From Haberlea rhodopensis (Eukaryota > Streptophyta > Magnoliopsida > Lamiales > Gesneriaceae): DNA of 64,000 bases. The stretch is from NCBI GenBank assembly GCA_907163345.1, contig CAJQUN010000407.1, positions 186,001 through 250,000 of the forward strand, read 5' to 3'. The notes beneath the pieces were generated by a model. The model saw only the letters and a program-made list of their open reading frames with translations. It did not search any database and was not told the DNA's origin. The translations under genes and the position numbers were made by a program. Shown here piece after piece: positions 57,770 through 64,000 of the stretch; positions within the stretch are counted from its first letter, which is position 1; the number at the start of each line of letters is the position of its first letter.

Positions 57770-60673
57770 TGTGAGGGCCCGATCCTAATGTGGTGTTAAA
57801 TTAACACATAATGATTAATTTGCGTAAACAGCGGAAGATTTATTTCAAAGGTCTTATCAAATGGCCCTAAAAAAATTTTCGCTTTTAGGTGATATATATA
57901 TATATAGTGATACTGAAAATACGTAATTCCAGTTTCCAATTTAACATGTTGAGCATAACATCCATATCAAGTATAAATCAACCAGTAGTAGAATACTTAA
58001 AATACAGATACTCGGGGCATACCCTGGTAATTCAAAACATAATTAAAAATATTCTAACAACTACTGGGACGCAAAACTTAAAATATAAACCTGAGCTCGC
58101 TCTCAAGGAGCTCTGGTATCTCTCGATGCGTCGCTGCAAGCATCGTCACTATGTCCTCATGTAAAGCCTGTCATGTCCGAACAACAAAAGACATGACAGC
58201 CCCCACAAAGGGGGTCAGTACCCCAGTACGAGAAATAAATAAATCATGTCAAGTGACAAAGTATCATGCAATGCATACCATGTATGAATGCGATGTATGA
58301 ATGGTACAAGGAATCGAATATCAAGATACCAAAAATCGGAGTCCAAAGGAAGGTATCATCAAATCATCAAAGCTCGAGCAGAGGGTGACAGTATACGTAC
58401 ATTGCGCTAGGAAAACTCATCCTATGTGCGTTACTGCATCCAGCCCTCGTGTCTAGGTCCGGTCGCACCTGCACGTGACTACAGTTACTACCTATACTGC
58501 ATGTCATCGCCATGCTCGTCGTACCCGACACTCAGAGTAAGTCAACTCAGTCAAATCATGGATATCAAAGGAATGATAGATCAATATGATATGCCCATGA
58601 ATCATTTATGCATCAAATGACATATGCAACTCTATATATCATGCAATCTCATGTGAAAATATATACAAATCATGTAATTTCACATATCATGTAATCCAAG
58701 ACATTCATCATGTCATATAGTCACATAAGAATCATAGAGTGACAAATAAGTCATATAAATCAAATAATGACATATAAGGCCATACATTAGCATCATTACA
58801 CGTCTTTGCCAGACGTCATGATAAAACTCATTTCAACGTACCTCAAACCGTTAGCTAATTACCAAGTGATCCTCGACTCAGTCTTAGGATTAATAAACCT
58901 GGCCATAACAGTTCCAAATACAACATAATGTCACATACTAGCCTTAAACATATCAAAATAAAACTCAAACTTAGACCCAAAACCAATTCTCTAAATTTCA
59001 GCCTGCGCAACCATAGAGATCGGCTCATAACTTGTCCGATACTTAATAAAATCACACGGGTCCAATTTATTTTCAAATCTAACTCAAAAATGACCATTTC
59101 ATCAGTTCAACTCATCTTCAAATTCGTTCATTTAGCCTAGGTAAAATGGCCAAGAACAATCTGATGGAAAAACAGGACAATTTACCAAATTCCAGCCTGA
59201 CCCATGTTTGTATAAAAATCATAATAAATTCATATGATGTCCAAATGCGTTGAGGCTAGTGGGAAAATCACGAAAACTCAATGTACTACAGTTCATATTT
59301 GAAGTCCAGAAGCTAGTTCGTTCCTATAGAGACACATGCAAAGCAAAGTATCCAGATTTAAAAATACTCATATTCTATTTTGACAGAGTGAGCGGTTCTA
59401 GGGAAAAATGCATATCTTACACACGGAAACTCCAAATCATGTAAGGCCAGTTTCTAATGCAAGATAACCCAACATAAAACAAAACATCTCTTATGATCTT
59501 TAAGCTAAACAATTCATATTCATGTACATTAATTGAAAAACGTACAAGCCTAGAAACTCGTATGAAATCCTTTTTCCAGATTGAGCAATATGTGGTAAAA
59601 TTAGAATAATTCTTTCATATGAGCTCCAAATTGAGTGATGACAATTCCTAATGCAAGCTAACTTCGAATACGACAACACTTATTAGAGCCTAAAACTTCA
59701 AATTTGTAACCATTTATTCCCAGAAATACGAAGAACACAATGCATGAAACTCGCATGCAGTGGATTTCCAGATTTGTCACATGTTGGTAAAACGACCATA
59801 ACTTTTTCATCTTAAATCCAAATTAGCTGATTTTGGTGGCCATTTAAAGCTAACACATAATACTACAACTTTTATCAGGTGAGTCATCTTCAAATTCGAA
59901 GTTTCAATGTCCCACAAGTTCGAAACACATACTGCATGAATCATAAGTTCTGCAGAATGCATTTGACAGCAAGTTGTAACCAAATTTCTCATGTAGATAC
60001 ATCAAATTTCGACCCTTAAACCACATTCAAAGTTGGTAATCTTAAGAAGTCATGGTATACCTTCATTCCTCTTGAAAAATTGAAGCACCAAAACAGCCAC
60101 CAACAAGATCAAGGCTTGAAACATTCAGCTATTTCTCCAAAGTTGCTACAAACTTCAAAATTCTTGATGATTATTGCTCCTCTCCTCAATGCTATGCAAA
60201 TCTATATTTGCATGCAACATGCATCCACAAATTCACAAGAATTTGGGAGCTAAGATAGGCTGAAATTTCGAAATTGTTAGAGAGAAGGAGGAGTGTTTGG
60301 GTTGGAGTGGGAAGAGAGAGAAAAATGGTGGTGAAATGAGACAAAAATCTGATTTTGCATGGTTATGTGCGTGGCTTCCCATGCCAAAATTTGATTTTTA
60401 TTTAATTTGATGTATTGTGGAATCCATGTGTCAATATATCACTCTCTTGCAAGATTAATGGTCCAAAATCATGTATTAAACATGAGTTACATCAATTAGT
60501 GGCATGCATTTTCCAAGTGCCATGTGATCATGCACATGCTCATGCACTAAACATGTTCCACTAGTTGGTCGACTCATCGTAGTCCAAAATTCCTTATTTC
60601 AAATTTGCACTTTTAATTATCCGGGTTTGCTTAATCATCGTTAATCCGGATTAATTAGCATCGGGGCCTTACA
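57770..60673 (-). repeat. 5' LTR of element C
   Basis: 2904 bases, near-identical to 51657-54562. An AGGTACGT motif lies on the minus strand at 58836-58843. Confidence 0.93.
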
Positions 60674-61325
60674 GAAACATACCATTCTGAGTTGTAGGAT
60701 GTACAAGCTCCTTTTATTCTATTGGCACATGTGTCTCCTCTTCTAGCTCGGGTGGCATCAGTACCACCTTCTCCATAGTCTCCTATTCTTCACCATTCCA
60801 TGATTTGAATGCAATCATGGTCTCCTTTTGTGCTGCTATCCGATCGGTCGATCTTATTAGTTGCTCCATTTGGTTACCCAAATTCTGAGTGCTAGCCCTG
60901 AATTCCTGTTGAAATTGCAAAGTACTATCATTAAATGTTGAAACAAGATCCTCTAATGACTCACCAGGGGTATGGTATTGATGTTGTTGTGGCCATGGCG
61001 GGTATTGCGGTATGTATGGCGGAAGGGTGGACTTCATGTAAGGTGGAGGTGGGCTCATCCATTGATTGTCATAGTTAAGATTGTGATGATCACCCCAAAT
61101 TGAATTGTATGTTCTTTGTCGACTCCCTGCGCCAAGTTGGTGCACAAGATACTCCAATTCGTTTAGTCACCTATAGTCCTCCATGATAAGATCCGATTTT
61201 TTAAGAACTCAACATGTAAGCACAAACAAACAAGAGTAGCGGTGGGGGGAAGAAAGAGAAAGAAGAAAAACAAAAAATTTTAACACAAAAATTTACAATG
61301 CCTCCCAGGCAAGGGCGCCAAAATT
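60674..61325 (-). pseudogene. Array D internal region 2, 5' part with gag-like frame (copy 2)
   Basis: Holds the leader, PBS (61303-61320, one mismatch to copy 1) and the second copy of the gag-like frame at 60783-61157 (124 residues), beginning MEYLVHQLGAGSRQ. The same proline-rich part and SLEDLVSTFNDSTLQFQQEF segment are present. Compared with copy 1 it reads further in Lys-Glu and ends early (a TAG at 60783-60785) because of small changes near 60780. The frame continues toward 60674, where element C interrupts it at the residues preceding FPTERYVDYL. Confidence 0.65.
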
Positions 61326-62075
61326 TGGTAGCGCTTACCGTGCACGCCCAAATTAACCCCACTCTATCCTCAAGATTGATAACAATAATGTAGTAGCGTG
61401 ACTAGAGATCGGTCCCACGAGGTGGTGTGAATTCTTGTGTTAATGAAAATAAAAAAAAAAGAATAATAAAGGATGGGGTTGTGAGGTTGAATTATACTAA
61501 TTAAAATTAAAAACAAATATTAACTAATGAAAGCGATTCTTGGTATCGATCGACTCTTCCTTGGAATTATCATCTATTTCATCGATTCACAAAAGACTCA
61601 ATTTTTCATATGAATATTCATCGTTGGACGTTTAATCCAATAATCAAAGTCTCATCTCACCTTACGTTTAGTTAAGTAGCCCAAGTGTTCTAGTTTAACT
61701 CTTATCAAACAATCAATCAAAATACAAGCGATTAAGATTTAAATCGATGATAGCATATGAATTAGTGAGATCGATGAAGCTAAACAACATAATCCAAGCG
61801 TCTATGTTTAATCTAGTCAAGTGGTTTCCCTATGAATTTAACGAACTCAGAAGCGGAAATTCATCAATCTTAGTTGCTTCGCAAATTAGATGGATCTAAC
61901 GATTCCGTATTTGATATCTAATTTAGCGTTAGATTACATGGAAGTTATTAGGTTGTCAATCCAATAAACAAACACAACAATCAGATCAATAAAATCAGAA
62001 AAACTCTTGATACTCAATAAAATTGATATTAAAAGCATAAGAATCTCCCCAAGATAAATAAAATCCAAGGATTTG
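61326..62075 (-). repeat. Array D LTR3 (5' LTR, truncated at the window by LTR F)
   Basis: Matches the end of LTR2 (48303 to about 49050). The outer part continues beyond LTR F, outside the window. ATTTG (62071-62075) is the probable target duplication of F. Confidence 0.85.
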
Positions 62076-62384
62076 TGTGATGTCCGGGGATTAATGGTGT
62101 TAATCCCGGTGTGGTATTAATCCTTGATGGATTTTTAATTGTGGCAATTAGGAATTAATTGCGGTTTTGGGCATTTGGGATCGTTGGATCCAAAGGATGA
62201 GATTGTATTCTCATTTTGGTGGAAAACCTATGAATTGGGTTTTTAGTGGGACTTGGCGTCCGGGGTGCCTTATGTTGGGGCCAGTCTCGGGATTTGATGT
62301 TGGAGAGAGAGTTTTTGAAAACAGATGATTTTTAATGAATCATGATGTATTTGTGAATGTATTGGTATTTTGGGGCATTTTTGC

Positions 62385-62392
62385 TATATATA
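62385..62392 (+). promoter_or_regulatory. LTR TATA box (element F)
   Basis: TATATATA occurs at the same place and in the same context (GCTATATATACCAGTTG) as the TATAAATA of element E. Confidence 0.55.
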
Positions 62393-62790
62393 CCAGTTGG
62401 ACTCGGGGTTCCGTCATTTGGAATCCATTTCTCTCCTCTCCTCTCCTCTCCATCTCACGCCTCTCTCTCACCCCAAACCCTTCCCCTTTCCCTTTGATGA
62501 GCAAAATCGTTGGAGGCTCGTCCTAGGAGCCGGATTTCTCGAAGATAAGTTGGTAAGTTCCTTCCCCTTGTCATTGTCTTCGATTTGATAGTGGTATGGT
62601 GTGTTATGGTTGAGCTTCTGGGTTGGATTTGTGTTTGGGGGTTTTGGGTTAAAATCTAAAATGTTGATTTTAGTGTTTTTATGGAGTTTAAATGTTGTAT
62701 TTGAGGTGTTGGTGGTGTATGGGGTGTTGGTTTTGAGTTTGGGTGTCAAAAACACCATGGAATCTCGAATTTTTCAGAAAATCGCAGCTG

Positions 62791-63003
62791 GCGATCGATC
62801 GCCGAGGTGGGGCGATCGATCGCAACGTGCAGCTGCAATTTTGGGTGAAGATGAACAGTGCTGGCGATCGATCGCGAGGTCTCGGCGATCGATCGCGAGC
62901 GGGTAGGCGATCGATCGTGAGGATTGGCGATCGATCGCGAGAAGGCACTAGTTTGGCCACTGGAGTGTGGCGATCGATCGCGATGAAGGTGGCGATCAAT
63001 CGC
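62791..63003. repeat. Cluster of eight CGATCGATCG palindromes (element F LTR)
   Basis: Sites start at 62791, 62812, 62864, 62885, 62907 (one base changed), 62927, 62970 and 62992 (one base changed). Spacings are 21, 52, 21, 22, 20, 43 and 22. The cluster lies downstream of the TATA box. Confidence 0.9.
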
Positions 63004-63664
63004 CACCCGAAGGATTTTGTTTTTTTTTTCAAATTTTGGAAAATGTCGGGATTTTGGAACCGGGGTTTAAAGGGTCCGTTTTCGGGGCAATGCCTACATT
63101 CCAATGGGAATGCTATACTTTTAAAATGGATTGATTGGGACCAAAGTCTAATAAAATGGGATTTTCGGTTGAGTCTTTGGCTATCTATTAAACATATAAA
63201 ATGGAATATTTTGGGTATTATGCATGCTTAGCCGGGGGGCTTTTATTTTGGTAATCGTCATGGACTGACGATATGTTTGGGAGTTTGAACGTGCTTGGGC
63301 ACGTAGTTGCATGCTTATGTTTGATTGTGAATTGTTTGTTTGTTAGCACATAATTCATTGGGTCGTGGGACTCAGGAAAGGTGGGACTCGAACTACGGAA
63401 TTATAAGGTACGTATGATGTACGAGCATAGCCTATTATAATGTTGCAACTGTAAAATGCATGGTATTTGATAATTGCATTAAATTGACACTGAAACACAT
63501 GGTGTGTAATAATCGCATTATATGGACATCGAAATACGTGGTAGGTGGTAATTGCATCAAATAGGCGTTGAAATGCATGGTCATGATACTTGCTATAAAT
63601 GGCTAGCGATATGCATGATAAATGGTATTTGCGTCAAATGGTTATACATGGGAACCATACGATG

Positions 63665-63790
63665 CCGCTATTGAGCGAGCAATGATTTGGTATGCTGTCG
63701 CCGTTGAGCGACCATCGGTTATGACGCCGCTATTGTCGAGCGTGCGCGGGGTTTAGAATGCCGCTATTGTGGAGCGAGCAATGAAATAGG
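63665..63790 (+). repeat. CGCT/AGCG hairpins in LTR F
   Basis: Four small stems: CGCT-ATTG-AGCG, GTCGC-CGTTGA-GCGAC, CGCT with AGCG around ATTGTCG, and CGCT with AGCG around ATTGTGG. Element E LTRs have CGCT-ATGA-AGCG and TTGCT-ACGG-AGCAA at the matching place (17368-17420, 23832-23885). Confidence 0.65.
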
Positions 63791-64000
63791 AACATGGAAT
63801 CATTGATTAGATTTATGTGATATCTACGGTCTTTTATATAACGATTTTACCATATTGATTATGGAGCTGGCATAATAGAACGGTATTAGTTAATCTATGT
63901 GACGATTAACTGGCTTTGAGAATTTGATGAGTTTTGTTATTTTGAGAACAGGGACAATGTAGAGGATCTCGGATGAGGGTGTTACCATCCAGGGAGTATC

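Larger units (their letters stand above)
51657..60673 (-). mobile_element. Element C: recent LTR element with decayed pol
   Basis: A 9.0-kb minus-strand element flanked by GAAAC (51652-51656 and 60674-60678). Its LTRs (51657-54562 and 57770-60673) have about a dozen differences by eye. It has a Met-type PBS and a PPT with the conserved hairpin motif. The 3.2-kb internal region holds only decayed RT sequence: blocks resembling the FPEEI...EIDF start and the CIDYRQLN motif can be traced around 56750-57060 but are full of stops. A copy this young with pol this old must have been mobilised by another element. Its LTR lineage is that of element O and the solo LTR. Confidence 0.9.
44593..62075 (-). 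mobile_element. Array D: Athila-like tandem LTR-internal-LTR-internal-LTR
   Basis: On the minus strand: LTR3 (61326-62075, cut by LTR F), internal 2 (49859-51656 joined to 60674-61325 across inserted element C), LTR2 (48303-49858), internal 1 (45836-48302), LTR1 (44593-45835). Each internal region has its own Asp-type PBS, a gag-like frame, a long 3' non-coding region and a PPT, but no protease, RT or integrase. Sharing of LTR2 indicates unequal recombination between copies. The family is Athila-like, judged by the SLEDL...FQQEF gag segment, the Asp-tRNA PBS and the GGGTTGCCTCCCAA block (inverted). Confidence 0.8.
62076..64000 (+). repeat. Element F: first 1.9 kb of an LTR related to element E
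   Basis: Starts TGTGATGTCCGGGG and resembles the element E LTR start (TTAATCCCGG, GATCGTTGGATCC, the GAGAGAGTTTTTGAAAACAGATGA stretch split by small changes, and the TATA region). It carries a TATA box at 62385, a CT-rich leader (62425-62495), eight CGATCGATCG-type palindromes (62791-63003), a GTAC hairpin (63408-63422) and CGCT/AGCG hairpins (63665-63790). The LTR end is not in the window. Overlapping frames across the palindromes (62601-63231 on both strands) come from the repeats. Confidence 0.8.

Noticed and set aside
62601..63231. Overlapping frames of 86-162 codons on both strands in LTR F
   Set aside because: They run over CGATCGATCG palindromes, which read as Asp-Arg-Ser or Ala-Ile-Asp-Arg repeats in several frames of both strands. 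They are repeat artefacts.

Overview
The window looks like plant nuclear DNA, very probably from a flowering plant with a repeat-rich genome. Nearly every base belongs to nested LTR retrotransposons. I found no host gene, rRNA, tRNA gene or CRISPR array. The plant call rests on chromovirus-type Ty3/gypsy pol with a chromodomain, Athila-type gag and protease sequence, a Copia gag-integrase fragment, and primer binding sites complementary to plant initiator-Met and Asp tRNAs.

Layout from left to right. 1-15607: an old, broken Ty3/gypsy chromovirus on the plus strand (element O; 3' LTR 13031-15607). Its gag region is split by element A (562-9088, minus), a non-coding LTR element with a truncated 5' LTR. 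15608-27482: a partial Athila-like element (G, plus). It is split at a 5-bp target duplication GAACA by element E (15981-25002, plus), a complete 9.0-kb LTR element with near-identical LTRs and no recognisable coding sequence. 27483-32079: a truncated Copia element (minus). 32080-32646 and 44028-44592: unassigned AT-rich DNA that was contiguous before a solo LTR (32647-44027, plus, duplication CACAC) landed in it. That solo LTR is itself split by element B (34972-43685, minus, duplication AGAGC), the best preserved chromovirus here, with a 990-residue pol frame. 44593-62075: an Athila-like tandem LTR-internal-LTR-internal-LTR array (D, minus). Its second internal region is split by element C (51657-60673, minus, duplication GAAAC), whose LTRs are almost identical although its pol is decayed beyond use. 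62076-64000: the first 1.9 kb of an LTR (F, plus) related to that of E, running off the end of the window.

The elements appear to depend on one another. A, E and the D copies carry the cis signals of an LTR element (LTRs, PBS, PPT) but no pol. C carries only pol debris. C and E nevertheless have LTR pairs that differ by roughly a dozen positions by eye, so they moved recently and most likely used proteins made elsewhere. Elements O, A, B, C and E all keep the same 16-base hairpin motif ATTTCGAGGACGAAAT just upstream of the PPT.

The least explained signals are non-coding: (1) arrays of short hairpins with compensatory stem changes inside E and A and in the LTRs of E and F; (2) clusters of the palindrome CGATCGATCG in LTRs of four families, spaced at about 2, 3, 4 or 5 DNA turns, with outer flanks that often change in matched pairs; (3) a module with a GTACG/CGTAC hairpin, ATG-rich DNA and GGTAAGATGCC repeats that sits inside the internal domain of E but inside the LTR of B. 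All calls were made by reading the sequence; no alignment, folding or database search was run.
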